This document shows, one piece after another, positions 18,104 to 30,143 of a stretch of DNA of 64,000 bases. The DNA is from JACCYU01 sp050740315. GTDB lineage: Bacteria > Pseudomonadota > Gammaproteobacteria > JACCYU01. The notes beneath the pieces were generated by a model that was not told the DNA's origin, did not search any database, and saw only the letters and a program-made list of their open reading frames with translations. A program made the position numbers and the translations under genes. How positions within the stretch are numbered: position 1 is the stretch's first letter; every line of letters begins with the position of its first letter. The stretch lies in contig JBOIDC010000001.1 of the NCBI GenBank assembly GCA_050740315.1, positions 62,001 to 126,000 on the forward strand, read 5' to 3'.

Positions 18104-19012
18104 TTAACTCCCGTGCGGACGCCTGACACCCGCCAGCAGACCCCAGCCGTTCTTCTCGCGGGCCGGGACGAAGGTGAACCAGGGTAAATAAACGGCGGTC
18201 ACGGCGTCGAGCTGCTCGGGCAGCAGCCCCGACAACACGATGCGCCCGCCCGGTTTGAGCCGCGTCGCGAAAGTTTGCGCCAGGTCCGCCAGCGGGCGCG
18301 CCACGATGTTGGCGACCAGCAGGTCGGCCGGCTTCGATGGCAGCGCGGCTGGTGGAAACGTCAGGAGCGCTTGTGCGGAAATGCCATTGCGCGCCGCGTT
18401 GTCGCGTGTGGCAAGCAGCGCCTGCGGATCGATATCCACTGCGTAAACGCGCCGCGCCCCGAGTTTTATCGCCGCCAGCGCGAGAATGCCCGAGCCGCAG
18501 CCATAGTCGATCATGTCGCGCCCGTGCGGCGGATTCGCGTCCAGCCATTCAAGACACAACGCCGTGGTCGGATGATCGCCGGTGCCGAACGCCAGCCCGG
18601 GGTCGAGAAAAATATCGATCGTCGAGCGCGCCGGTTGGTCGTCGCCTTCAGGGCCATCGCTTTGCGAGCCGTCGCCGCGACGGATTCTCAGCCGACGCCC
18701 GAACCGCAGGCTGGTGCACTCGTGTTTCCAGACTTGCGACCAGTCCTGCTCGGCCAGCGTGGCTATTTCCAGTTCGGGCTCGCCGCCCAGCACCGTACTC
18801 AAAATCCGTCGCAATGATTCGGCGTCGGCGTCGACGCGAAACAAGCCGGTGACGATCACGCTGGGCCACACGGGCGTCGCGCCCGGCAGTGGTTCCAGCA
18901 GCGGATCGTCGGCGGCGTCGCGCAAGGTAACAGATGCGGCGCCGTGAGCCAGCAGCGCCTGCTCGACCGGGTCCAGGTGCGCGCGGTCGGTGGTGACGGA
19001 GATCTGGATCAT
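18104..19012 (-). CDS. prmA: Ribosomal protein L11 methyltransferase
   Basis: 302 residues. It methylates ribosomal protein L11. The N-terminal substrate-recognition domain is followed by FLDPGLAFGTGDHPTTALCL, the SAM motif IDYGCGSGILALAA and LLVANIVARPL, all diagnostic of PrmA. It lies downstream of accC on the same strand. Confidence 0.97.
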   Translation of the reverse strand: MIQISVTTDRAHLDPVEQALLAHGAASVTLRDAADDPLLEPLPGATPVWPSVIVTGLFRVDADAESLRRILSTVLGGEPELEIATLAEQDWSQVWKHECTSLRFGRRLRIRRGDGSQSDGPEGDDQPARSTIDIFLDPGLAFGTGDHPTTALCLEWLDANPPHGRDMIDYGCGSGILALAAIKLGARRVYAVDIDPQALLATRDNAARNGISAQALLTFPPAALPSKPADLLVANIVARPLADLAQTFATRLKPGGRIVLSGLLPEQLDAVTAVYLPWFTFVPAREKNGWGLLAGVRRPHGS

Positions 19013-19095
19013 GCGGGTGCAAGCGGTGGCCGGGTATGGTGAATGTAGCAGCCCCGAGTCACGTTGCGAAGCTTATCGCACCCGCCGCACCTAAG

Positions 19096-20436
<1,341 letters not shown>

Positions 20437-20487
20437 GTAACGTGAGTCTGAAGGGCGGAATGTGAGCGGACATCGGTGGGAGACGCC

Positions 20488-20952
20488 CTAGTCGATGACA
20501 AATAAAACCTGGCCAAATTCCACCGGCTGCCCGTTTTCCGCCAGCACGGCGGTGATCGCGCCGGCCTTGTCCGCCTCGATCTGATTCAGCATCTTCATCG
20601 CTTCGATGATGCACAGCGTGTCGCCCACCTCGACCTGCTGGCCGATATCGACAAACGGTTTGGCGCCCGGCGAGGGCGCGCGATAAAACGTGCCGACCAT
20701 GGGCGAAGTCACCTGATGCCCGGTGATTGTCGGCTCGATCGCCTCGGCCTGCGCGGGCGCCGCTGCGGCGCGCGCTGGTGCGTCGCCCTGTGGATAAGCC
20801 GGCGCGCCCCCCGAAATGACGATCGGCGTACCGGCGGCCGATGGCCGTTCGCGGCTGATGCGCAGCGACTCTTCGCCTTCCTTGATCTCGATTTCGGCGA
20901 CACCCGATTCGTTGAGCAGTTCGATCAGCTTTCTGATTTTTCGGATATCCAT
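20488..20952 (-). CDS. accB: Biotin carboxyl carrier protein of acetyl-CoA carboxylase
   Basis: 154 residues. The N-terminus MDIRKIRKLIELLNESGV is the usual AccB start, a Pro/Ala-rich linker follows (about 45-75), and the C-terminal biotinyl domain holds the biotinylation site EAMKM with its lysine near residue 120. It forms an operon with accC. Confidence 0.97.
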   Translation of the reverse strand: MDIRKIRKLIELLNESGVAEIEIKEGEESLRISRERPSAAGTPIVISGGAPAYPQGDAPARAAAAPAQAEAIEPTITGHQVTSPMVGTFYRAPSPGAKPFVDIGQQVEVGDTLCIIEAMKMLNQIEADKAGAITAVLAENGQPVEFGQVLFVID

Positions 20953-21013
20953 GATGTTCCTGTGTCAGACGTGGTCAGGGTGCATGGTGGATGGCGTCGT
21001 CCGCTAGCTCGGT

Positions 21014-21454
21014 TCAAGGGTTCAATGCGTCGATGACCGCCGCCAGCGCCAGTTCATATCCCTTGGCGCCAAGGCCGGCGATCACGCCCACGGCGATATC
21101 GGACAGATAGGAGTGGCGGCGGAAGGCTTCCCGCGCGTGGATGTTGGTGATGTGTAACTCGATGAACGGTACTTCCGCGGCCAGCAGTGCATCGCGCAAT
21201 GCGATGCTGGTGTGGGTGAAAGCGCCGGGATTGAAGATGATAAAGGCCGTGCCATCCCCTCGCGCCGCGTGAATGCGCGCGATCAGTTCGTGTTCCGCGT
21301 TGCTTTGCAGCGCCGTCAGCGAATGCCCACTGGACTGCGCCTGGCGGTTTAAGGTGGCGCAGATCGTTTCCAGTGTGGCCGTACCGTAACGCTCAGGTTC
21401 GCGGGTGCCCAGCAAGTTAAGGTTCGGGCCGTTGAGCAGCAGTATCTTCGCCAT
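21014..21454 (-). CDS. aroQ: Type II 3-dehydroquinate dehydratase
   Basis: 146 residues, third step of the shikimate pathway. LLNGPNLNLLGTREPERYG near the N-terminus holds the active-site arginine and tyrosine; NPGAFTHTSIALRDAL and ELHITNIHAREAFRRHS complete the site. The start at 21454 (MAKILLLNGP) is preferred over the ORF start at 21535. It precedes accB, as in Pseudomonas. Confidence 0.96.
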   Translation of the reverse strand: MAKILLLNGPNLNLLGTREPERYGTATLETICATLNRQAQSSGHSLTALQSNAEHELIARIHAARGDGTAFIIFNPGAFTHTSIALRDALLAAEVPFIELHITNIHAREAFRRHSYLSDIAVGVIAGLGAKGYELALAAVIDALNP

Positions 21455-21660
21455 CGTGTCGAAAGGTCGCGAGCCGCGGGGAGGGCCGTTAGAGTTATAA
21501 CATCCACGGGGATTGTGCACGAGGCTCTTGGACATGTCCAGATTGCCGCCGTTGGACGCAATTTCGCGTCAAAGTGCGCGAAGGATCAGGGGTAATGCGA
21601 CGACGGCGATGCCGGACGGCGCGAGCCTTACGCGTGCTCGAAAGCGCGGCGAGCGGTCGC

Positions 21661-22218
21661 TCAGAGCAGTTTCAGCAGCTCGTCGGTGAGTTCCTGCTTG
21701 CTCAATTGCCCCGCCTTGATGAAGCGGATCACACCATCCCGGTCGATCAGCACGCTGTGCGGTAGCGCGCCGTAGGCGTTGCCGTAACGATCCGCGACCG
21801 CCATGGCGTTCTCGCGACCGACGAGCTGCGGGTAATCCACGTCCACGGCCTCGATGAAGCGGGCGACCGCCCGCGGCCGGTCGATGGCCACGCCGACCAC
21901 CTGGAACCCGCGTCCACCGAACTCCCCTTGTACATCCGCGAGATCGGGCATCTCTTCGCGGCAGGGCGGGCACCAGGTCGCCCAGAAATTCAGCAATATC
22001 ACCTGGCCATCCCATGCGCTGATCGATACCGGCTGGCCGGTAAGATCGGGCAGGGTGAACGCCGGCCGCGGCGCGCCCAGCAGGTCTTGCGGCGCGGTCA
22101 CCGCGACTTCCGGCGCCGGTGACGGTTGTGGCGGCTGCGACATCTGATAGATGGAAAAACCCGCCACCGCAGCGACCACGCCCACCAGCAGATACGGCGC
22201 GTAGCCGCCCGCGTTCAT
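21661..22218 (-). CDS. TlpA/ResA-like membrane-anchored thioredoxin
   Basis: 185 residues. One N-terminal membrane helix (YAPYLLVGVVAAVAGFSIY) anchors a periplasmic thioredoxin domain with WCPPC near residue 80 and the downstream cis-proline region GALPHSVLID. Its ATG overlaps the dsbD stop codon (ATGA), so it is coupled to dsbD, the membrane protein that passes electrons to periplasmic thioredoxins. A thiol-reducing role supplied by DsbD is a fair inference. Confidence 0.92.
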   Translation of the reverse strand: MNAGGYAPYLLVGVVAAVAGFSIYQMSQPPQPSPAPEVAVTAPQDLLGAPRPAFTLPDLTGQPVSISAWDGQVILLNFWATWCPPCREEMPDLADVQGEFGGRGFQVVGVAIDRPRAVARFIEAVDVDYPQLVGRENAMAVADRYGNAYGALPHSVLIDRDGVIRFIKAGQLSKQELTDELLKLL

Positions 22219-24137
22219 GAGGCGGGCGCACCGTGTAACGCCTGTTCGGCGTGTCGGCTGAATTGTGTCGCGGGCATGTAGCCCATCACCCGCCAATGGC
22301 GGCGCTCCCGGCCATCTTCGGTAAAAAACAGGATCGCGGGCGGCCCGAACAGGCCCAGAGATTTGAGCAGCGCGCGGTCGCGCGCGTCGTTGGCGGTGAC
22401 GTCGGCTTGCAGCAGCACCGTGTCGCGCAGTGCGGTTTGCACGGCCGTGTCGGTGAACGTGTAGCGCTCCATCTCCTTGCAGGCTACGCACCAGTCGGCG
22501 TAGAAATCCAGCATCACCGGCCTGCCAGCCGCCTGTGCGCGGGCGACCGCCGCGCGCAGCTCGTGCGGCCCTTCCACCTGCTGAAACTGGAGCCGCTCGC
22601 CACCGGCCCCAAGCATGCCCTCGAGCGGCTGAAACACATTGTTCCCGCCGCCGGCGGCGCCGACCAGGATCAGCGCGCCGTAGATCGACATCGCCAGCCC
22701 CAGCCCTTTCCATAAGCGGTACCAGCCGGAGGCGCCGGGACGGATGGCATCGAACGCGCCCATGTAGATGGCGGCGACGATGAGCAGCAGCGCCCACAAG
22801 CTCATGGTGACCGCGGCTAGCAAAATGCGTTCCAGCAGGAACACGGCGACGCCCAGCATCAGCACGCCGAAGATCGGATTGATTACTCGCATCCACGGCC
22901 CGGCTTTTGGAATCAGCCGGCCCGCCGACGTGCCGATCACCAGCAGCGGCGCGCCCATGCCCAGCGCGAGCGCGAACAGCGCCATGCCGCCCAGCACCGC
23001 GTCGCCGGTATGGGCGATGTATAACAGCGCACCGATCAGCGGCGCCGTGACGCACGGCCCGACGATCAGCGCGGAGAGCGATCCCATGATGCCCGCGCCG
23101 ACCAGCGTGCCGCTTCGCTGGCTGCGGCTCGATGTGGCCAGCCGGCTCTGGACGATGGCCGGCATCTGCAGCCGGTAAAAGCCGAACATCGACAACGCCA
23201 GCGCAACGAATACACCGGCGAACAGAGAAATCACCCATGGGTTCTGAAACCAGGCCTGGACATTTTCGCCCGATAACCCCACGGCCACCCCTGCGATCGC
23301 ATAAGTGGCCGCCATCGCCAGCACGAACGTCAGCGACAACGCGAACGCTGCGCGCGTGTTCGTCTTCTTACCTTGTCCGGTAATGATGCCGGATAAAATC
23401 GGGATCATGGGCAGCACGCAGGGCGTGAAGGCGAGCAGCAGCCCGGCGCCGAAGAAGGCGGCGATATTGAGCCACACGCCGCCGGCTGCGAGCCGGTCGG
23501 CGACGCGATTGTGTTCCGATCTTTGTGGCGCTACGGCGCTGGCTACCGCAGCGCGGCGCGCGTCCGCCGCGTCATCGGCCTCCATTGAGCTGCCCGTCGC
23601 GCCGTCAACCGGGAGTTGCAGGCTCACTTGGCGGGTGATCGGCGGGTAACAGACGCCGGCCTCCGCGCAGCCCTGATACTGGACGTTCATGGCGACGGTC
23701 TGCGCGGCGGCAGATTCGCGCCGCAGCGGCAGCGTGATTTGCAACAAATCCTGCGTGTAGATCTGGACCCTGCCGAAGAACTGGTCTACCTTGACCTCGC
23801 TCCTGGGCAACCTTATCTTGCCCATGCTGACGCCGTCGCTGTCCCGCAGCGTGAACCGCATTTTGTCGCGGTAAAGGTAATAGCCGTCGGTGATCCGCCA
23901 GGATGCAATCAGGCGGGATGCGTCCTGCGCCGACAAGCTGAATTTGAACGCCTCGTCCGGCGGCAGGATTTCGGGCCCGTCCGCGTCTCCGAACAGCTTG
24001 CCGAGCGCTTCCAGCGGACTGGCGTCGGCCACGGCCGCATAGCGTTCCGGGCGCGCCGTCTCGCCCCAGGCCGCGGCCGTGGCCAGTCCAAGCGCCACCA
24101 CGCCCACCGCGGGCAGCCATCTCCAGTGTCGTCGCAT
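22215..24137 (-). CDS. dsbD: Thiol:disulfide interchange protein DsbD
   Basis: About 640 residues. It carries electrons from cytoplasmic thioredoxin to the periplasm. All three redox parts are present: the N-terminal domain with GCAEAGVCYPP, a membrane domain with eight hydrophobic segments and the paired FTPCVLPMIP and VGPCVTAPL, and a C-terminal thioredoxin domain with DWCVACKEME. The start at 24137 (MRRHWRWLP) gives a good signal peptide and lies six bases from the cutA stop; a longer start at 24170 would overlap cutA. Confidence 0.96.
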   Translation of the reverse strand: MRRHWRWLPAVGVVALGLATAAAWGETARPERYAAVADASPLEALGKLFGDADGPEILPPDEAFKFSLSAQDASRLIASWRITDGYYLYRDKMRFTLRDSDGVSMGKIRLPRSEVKVDQFFGRVQIYTQDLLQITLPLRRESAAAQTVAMNVQYQGCAEAGVCYPPITRQVSLQLPVDGATGSSMEADDAADARRAAVASAVAPQRSEHNRVADRLAAGGVWLNIAAFFGAGLLLAFTPCVLPMIPILSGIITGQGKKTNTRAAFALSLTFVLAMAATYAIAGVAVGLSGENVQAWFQNPWVISLFAGVFVALALSMFGFYRLQMPAIVQSRLATSSRSQRSGTLVGAGIMGSLSALIVGPCVTAPLIGALLYIAHTGDAVLGGMALFALALGMGAPLLVIGTSAGRLIPKAGPWMRVINPIFGVLMLGVAVFLLERILLAAVTMSLWALLLIVAAIYMGAFDAIRPGASGWYRLWKGLGLAMSIYGALILVGAAGGGNNVFQPLEGMLGAGGERLQFQQVEGPHELRAAVARAQAAGRPVMLDFYADWCVACKEMERYTFTDTAVQTALRDTVLLQADVTANDARDRALLKSLGLFGPPAILFFTEDGRERRHWRVMGYMPATQFSRHAEQALHGAPAS

Positions 24138-24142
24138 GTGGG

Positions 24143-24463
24143 TCAAGCGGTTGTCTGCGCGGCTATCCATTCGAGATATTCCCCAAGCCCCCGCGCGATT
24201 GGAGTGGCAATAATTTCCGGAAGTTCATACGGGTGCGCGCCCGCAATCGCGGCCTCCAGCGCCGAATAGCGCGCAGCCTCGGTCTTGACCAGCAGCAGAT
24301 GCTCGGTATCGGTGCGGGCCTCGCCCCGCCACTCATAGACGGATGTCATCTGCGGCAAAACATTGACGCAGGCGGCCAGCTTCTGCTGCACGATGAGCTT
24401 GGCCGCGCGCAGCGCGGATTCGGCATCGGGATAAGTAACGAAAACGATCAGTGCGTCAGGCAT
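24143..24463 (-). CDS. cutA: Divalent cation tolerance protein CutA
   Basis: 106 residues, a small trimeric cytoplasmic protein linked to copper tolerance. Family motifs: VFVTYPDAESA, LAACVNVLPQMTSVYEWRGE, LLLVKTEAARY and HPYELPEIIATPI. It is the first gene of the cutA-dsbD-tlpA run. Confidence 0.96.
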   Translation of the reverse strand: MPDALIVFVTYPDAESALRAAKLIVQQKLAACVNVLPQMTSVYEWRGEARTDTEHLLLVKTEAARYSALEAAIAGAHPYELPEIIATPIARGLGEYLEWIAAQTTA

Positions 24464-24750
24464 GGTTATGTCTCTGCGGGTAAGCGCGGGCTCTGAACAT
24501 GATAAGAGTCAGCGGCCGGGCGCGCAAAATCGTTCCAGCAGGATGTTGAAAAAAGGCCGTCCAGCGTGCTACGCGTCACGCGGCTGTCCTGCTCCGCCAG
24601 TGCGCACTATCCGGCGGCGAGGCAACGCCGCGGCGCCCTCTGGAGTGCTTTTCAATCGCCTCATTAAGAGAAATGAGGATGCCCTGTATTGAATTAGCGC
24701 GTACGGACCCCATGTGGGAATGTTCAAGTATTTCATTTGGCCGAATCCCC

Positions 24751-25194
24751 ATGCGACCTTTCCCGGTGATAGCGGCGGCGCTGATAGGCATACCGCTGCT
24801 GGAGATCTACCTTTTCATCAAGGTGGGCGGCGCCATCGGCGCATTGCCCACTATCGCGCTGACGGTATTGACCGCGGTCACCGGCGCCTTGCTGGTGCGC
24901 GCCCAGGGCCTTGCGACCTTGCGGCGCGCGCAGGCGAGTTTACGGCGCGACGAGCTGCCGGCGCTTGAATTACTGGAAGCCGCCGCGCTGCTGGTGGGCG
25001 GCCTGTTGTTGCTGATTCCGGGGTTTTTTACCGATGCGATGGGTTTGATGTTGCTGTTGCCGGCCTGCCGCAAGGCCCTGCTCGGCCGCCTGCTGCCGCG
25101 TATGCGGATTATCGCCCTGAGCAGCCGGCCAGCGGGCATAACCGAGACGAGCCGCGTTATCGAAGGTGAATATACCCGCAAACCCGACGAATAG
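24751..25194 (+). CDS. fxsA: FxsA family membrane protein
   Basis: 147 residues, with hydrophobic segments at about 3-22, 28-46 and 75-100. The N-terminal pattern PLLEIYLFIKVGGAIGALPT and LLLLIPGFFTDAMGLMLLLP are diagnostic of FxsA, a cytoplasmic membrane protein whose E. coli member relieves exclusion of phage T7 by F plasmids. It lies next to groESL here, as in other gammaproteobacteria. Start at 24751 (MRPFPVIA) rather than the upstream in-frame ATG at 24673. Confidence 0.9.
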   Translation: MRPFPVIAAALIGIPLLEIYLFIKVGGAIGALPTIALTVLTAVTGALLVRAQGLATLRRAQASLRRDELPALELLEAAALLVGGLLLLIPGFFTDAMGLMLLLPACRKALLGRLLPRMRIIALSSRPAGITETSRVIEGEYTRKPDE

Positions 25195-25204
25195 TCCGAT
25201 CTGC

Positions 25205-25232
25205 TTGACAAGCGACCGCCCGCCATTATGAT
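25205..25232 (+). promoter_or_regulatory. groESL promoter
   Basis: TTGACA at 25205-25210 and TATGAT at 25227-25232, 16 bp apart: a full -35 match and five of six in the -10. The last base of the -10 is the first base of the CIRCE operator. Confidence 0.85.
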
Positions 25233-25258
25233 TGGCACTCATCGTGTGCGAGTGCCAA
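25232..25258 (+). promoter_or_regulatory. CIRCE operator (HrcA binding site)
   Basis: A perfect inverted repeat, TTGGCACTC, nine bases, GAGTGCCAA. The consensus is TTAGCACTC-N9-GAGTGCTAA; the single A-to-G change is mirrored in both arms, so symmetry is kept. HrcA bound here would cover the transcription start of groESL and repress it until heat shock. hrcA itself is not in the window. Confidence 0.95.
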
Positions 25259-25319
25259 CGAACCCCGTGCGCTCGCTCAAACAACCATCCAACAAGCTTT
25301 GGTTTAAGGAGCTGTGCCT

Positions 25320-25610
25320 ATGAATATCCGTCCCCTGCATGACCGGGTTGTGATCAAGCGTATGGAAGAAGAACGGACCAGTCCTGGCGGGATCGTGATT
25401 CCCGACAGCGCCGCGGAGAAGCCCATCAAAGGCGAGGTCAAGGCTGTCGGCAACGGCAAGATTCTCGACAGCGGCGATGTCCGCGCCCTGGACGTGAAGG
25501 CCGGCGACAAGGTGCTGTTCGGCAAGTATTCCGGCACCGAGGTCAAAGTCAACGGCGAAGATCTGCTGGTGATGCGCGAAGACGACATCATGGCGGTCAT
25601 CGAAGGCTGA
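25320..25610 (+). CDS. groES: Co-chaperonin GroES
   Basis: 96 residues, the heptameric lid of GroEL. MNIRPLHDRVVIKR, TSPGGIVIPDSA (the mobile loop) and the C-terminal EDDIMAVIEG are diagnostic. AAGGAG lies eight bases before the ATG at 25320, which fixes the start against an in-frame ATG at 25314. Confidence 0.98.
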   Translation: MNIRPLHDRVVIKRMEEERTSPGGIVIPDSAAEKPIKGEVKAVGNGKILDSGDVRALDVKAGDKVLFGKYSGTEVKVNGEDLLVMREDDIMAVIEG

Positions 25611-25674
25611 CCGGCGCCGGTGCGGCATTCCCTGATTGACTGCTCTCCGATTCAAGAACATAAAGGAACTTTTC

Positions 25675-27330
<1,656 letters not shown>

Positions 27331-27360
27331 TCCGGCCGACCCCGCAAGTCTTTCAAACTA

Positions 27361-27389
27361 AAGCCCCGCTTATCGCGGGGCTTTTTTTT
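27361..27389 (+). terminator. Rho-independent terminator of groESL
   Basis: Perfect 9-bp stem AAGCCCCGC / GCGGGGCTT with a 5-base loop (TTATC), followed by a run of eight T overlapping the stem end. It lies 30 bp after the groEL stop. Confidence 0.95.
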
Positions 27390-27707
27390 CGCCCGTCGAT
27401 TGTGCTTGGGTTTGTCCTGACGATCGTGTACAGTGCTAAAAAATGCCCGCAGTGCAGCAACAATAACATATGCAATCAACTTGTTGCGGTTTCGCGTTTT
27501 TACAACTTTGTATACCTGTACGAGTGATGCTTTTAGGGCAGTTGCTGGCCCGGTAGCGGGTTAGAGTTTTGTTGCGAGCCGGTAGCCGCGCCAGCATGCT
27601 GGCAGCGGGATGCGCAGCCACGAGCCGGCCACAGCGCGGGCGGCAAATGTAGTGGTCGCCGGGGATATGTCAGTTAACATCGAAAACGGCCGCAAGAGCA
27701 CGAGGCG
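27390..27707. other. Intergenic region before the GGDEF-EAL gene
   Basis: 318 bp without a gene. The part at 27420-27540 is AT-rich for this genome and contains a 7-bp inverted repeat, GCAACAA / TTGTTGC, at 27457-27487 with a 17-base spacer. It presumably contains the promoter of the downstream gene, but I could not identify one with confidence. Confidence 0.4.
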
Positions 27708-30095
27708 ATGAGACGTCCGGCAGCTATTGTTCAATCCGTCAAATCCGCGTATCGGCAAGAGCCCTACCGATTCGTGGCGGGATGCGCCGCCGCTGCCGGA
27801 TTGCTATGCGTGCTGTGGGCAACAGTCGGCAGATCTTGGGGCATGGCGTTAACAGCGGCGCCGGTTGTGTTTGCGGTGTTCCTGATGGCGCTCTACGCTC
27901 ACGCCCGTACCGTCAGCCGGACTTCCGAATTGCGTTCCGAAAATCAGTCGCTGAGCGAGCGCCTGCTCGATGGGGAACGCAGGCTGCAGCAGGAACGGCG
28001 CGCGCGCCATGAGATTCAAGACCGGCTCAAGCGCGAGCGCGAGCTGTTTGTCGATGGTCCCATCGTACTGTTTCGATGCGCCGCCACGGACGGCTGGCCG
28101 ATCGAGTATATTTCCCCCAACGCGATTCAATTCGGCTTCGATTTTCATACGCTGATGGAGGAACGCACGCCGCTCCAAGCCATTATCCATCCGGATGATC
28201 TGCCGCGTGTGCAGTCCGCGCGCATGAACGAGCAGGGCATGTACGGCATGCCGTATCTCGAAATCGACTATCGTATCGTCCTGCCGGATCAACGCACGCG
28301 GCGGGTTTACGCCTACATACTGGCCGTCAGCAACGGCGATGGCGAGGTGGCGCACTATGATGGATACCTGCTGGATATCACCAACCTTGAACTCACCGAG
28401 CGCGCGACCGCCGGAGAGCGCGCGCAGGCGGTGTTGAACTCGATCGGCGACGCGGTCATCACCACCGATACCAAGGGACGCGTCGCCTCCATGAATCCCG
28501 CCGGCGAACAGCTCACGGGCCTGACCGTTGCGGAATCCACGGGTATGCCGCTGGCGCAGGCGTTCCAGGTGCGCGACGAGACCACCGACGAGCCGCTGGA
28601 GGACCCGGTGGACGCCTGTCTGCAGGCCGATGCCACCGAGGCGCAGACCCGCTACGCGATACTGCAACGTCGCGACGGCTGGACGTTTCCCGTGCGCCAG
28701 TCGGTCGCGGCGATTCGCGACCGGGGGGGCGAAGCGATCGGCGCCGCGGTGGTGCTGCACGGCATGAGCGAATCCCGCTCGCTCGCGCGCGAGATCGAGT
28801 ACCACGCGATTTATGATTCACTGACGGATCTCATCAACCGCCGGGAGTTTCAGAATCTCCTGATCCAGGCGCTGCGGGTCGCGGTCGACGATAACCAGAC
28901 GCACGTATGCCTTTATATGGACCTCGATCAGTTCAGGCTTATTAACGACACCTGCGGGCATGCGGCGGGCGATCAATTGCTTCGCCAGCTGGCGGGGATC
29001 CTCAAGCATGAACTACGCCAGTCCGACTCGGTCGCGCGGCTGGGCGGGGATGAATTCGGCGTCCTGCTGTGGTGTTGTTCGATACAGCGGGGCGTGGAGA
29101 TCGCCGAAGCTCTGCGCGCGGCGGTGCGGGCGTTTCATTTTACCTGGGAAGACAAGATCTTCGAGGTCGGCGTCAGCATCGGCATCGTCCCCATCACCCG
29201 CGAGAGCAGCGACGCCGCCAGCATCCTGAGCGACGCCGATGTCGCGTGTTACGTGGCCAAGGATCTGGGGCGAAATCGCATCCATGTCTACGCGAAAGGC
29301 GATGAGGAATCGTCACGCCGCCAGGGGGAGATGCAATGGGTGTCGCAGATCACCCGCGCGCTGGAGGATAATCGCCTGGTGCTTTACTACCAGGACATCG
29401 TGCCGCTGGAGCCCCGCAACGGCCAGAATACGCACATCGAGATTCTGGTGCGCATGCTCGATGAGAACGGCGACCTGATCATGCCGGACGAGTTTCTGCC
29501 GGCGGCGGAGCGCTATAATCTCATGCCGACGCTGGATCGCTGGGTGGTGCGCAATACCTTTGCCTGGTATACCGAGCACGCAGCGGGCAAGCGCTTGCAG
29601 GCGGTCATCAATCTTTCCGGCACGACTTTGAGCGACCCCGGCTTTCTCGGCTTTATCCATTCGGAATTCAAGAGCAGCAAGATCCCGCCGTCCATGGTGT
29701 GTTTCGAGCTCACCGAGACCGCCGCGGTATCGAATCTCGCCACTGCGTCGCACTTTATCGGCGAGCTGAAGAGCATGGGCTGCCAGTTTTCGCTGGACGA
29801 TTTCGGCAGCGGTCTGAGTTCGTTCGCCTATCTGAAGTCGTTACCCGTCGATTATCTCAAGATCGATGGCCGCTTCGTGCGCAATATGGTCGAGGATCCG
29901 GTCGACTGCACGATGGTCTCGGCGATCAACGAGGTGGGTCAGGCAATGGGGATCGAGACCATCGCCGAATATGCCGAGAGCAACGCCATCCTGCGTGAGC
30001 TCAAACGCCTGGCGGTCGATTTCGCGCAAGGCTACGCGATTTCCCGACCGCAGCCGCTGGGCATTTGGCGGGAAAGGCTGGTGCAGGGCGCATAA
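27708..30095 (+). CDS. Membrane PAS-GGDEF-EAL protein (c-di-GMP turnover)
   Basis: 795 residues. Two membrane helices (about 21-38 and 44-62) are followed by a short coiled coil, two PAS-like domains (about 120-340), a GGDEF domain (about 350-515) with an intact RLGGDEF, and an EAL domain (about 535-790). The EAL motif reads EIL, a tolerated variant, and the other catalytic sequences are present (INLSG, ELTET, DDFGSG, LKIDGRFV). The protein could therefore both make and break cyclic di-GMP; which activity dominates cannot be read from sequence. GAGGCG precedes the ATG. Confidence 0.93.
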   Translation: MRRPAAIVQSVKSAYRQEPYRFVAGCAAAAGLLCVLWATVGRSWGMALTAAPVVFAVFLMALYAHARTVSRTSELRSENQSLSERLLDGERRLQQERRARHEIQDRLKRERELFVDGPIVLFRCAATDGWPIEYISPNAIQFGFDFHTLMEERTPLQAIIHPDDLPRVQSARMNEQGMYGMPYLEIDYRIVLPDQRTRRVYAYILAVSNGDGEVAHYDGYLLDITNLELTERATAGERAQAVLNSIGDAVITTDTKGRVASMNPAGEQLTGLTVAESTGMPLAQAFQVRDETTDEPLEDPVDACLQADATEAQTRYAILQRRDGWTFPVRQSVAAIRDRGGEAIGAAVVLHGMSESRSLAREIEYHAIYDSLTDLINRREFQNLLIQALRVAVDDNQTHVCLYMDLDQFRLINDTCGHAAGDQLLRQLAGILKHELRQSDSVARLGGDEFGVLLWCCSIQRGVEIAEALRAAVRAFHFTWEDKIFEVGVSIGIVPITRESSDAASILSDADVACYVAKDLGRNRIHVYAKGDEESSRRQGEMQWVSQITRALEDNRLVLYYQDIVPLEPRNGQNTHIEILVRMLDENGDLIMPDEFLPAAERYNLMPTLDRWVVRNTFAWYTEHAAGKRLQAVINLSGTTLSDPGFLGFIHSEFKSSKIPPSMVCFELTETAAVSNLATASHFIGELKSMGCQFSLDDFGSGLSSFAYLKSLPVDYLKIDGRFVRNMVEDPVDCTMVSAINEVGQAMGIETIAEYAESNAILRELKRLAVDFAQGYAISRPQPLGIWRERLVQGA

Positions 30096-30143
30096 GCTGC
30101 ACGGGTAATGCGTCACGCACCGTCTGTCTTTGTGTATTCGACG

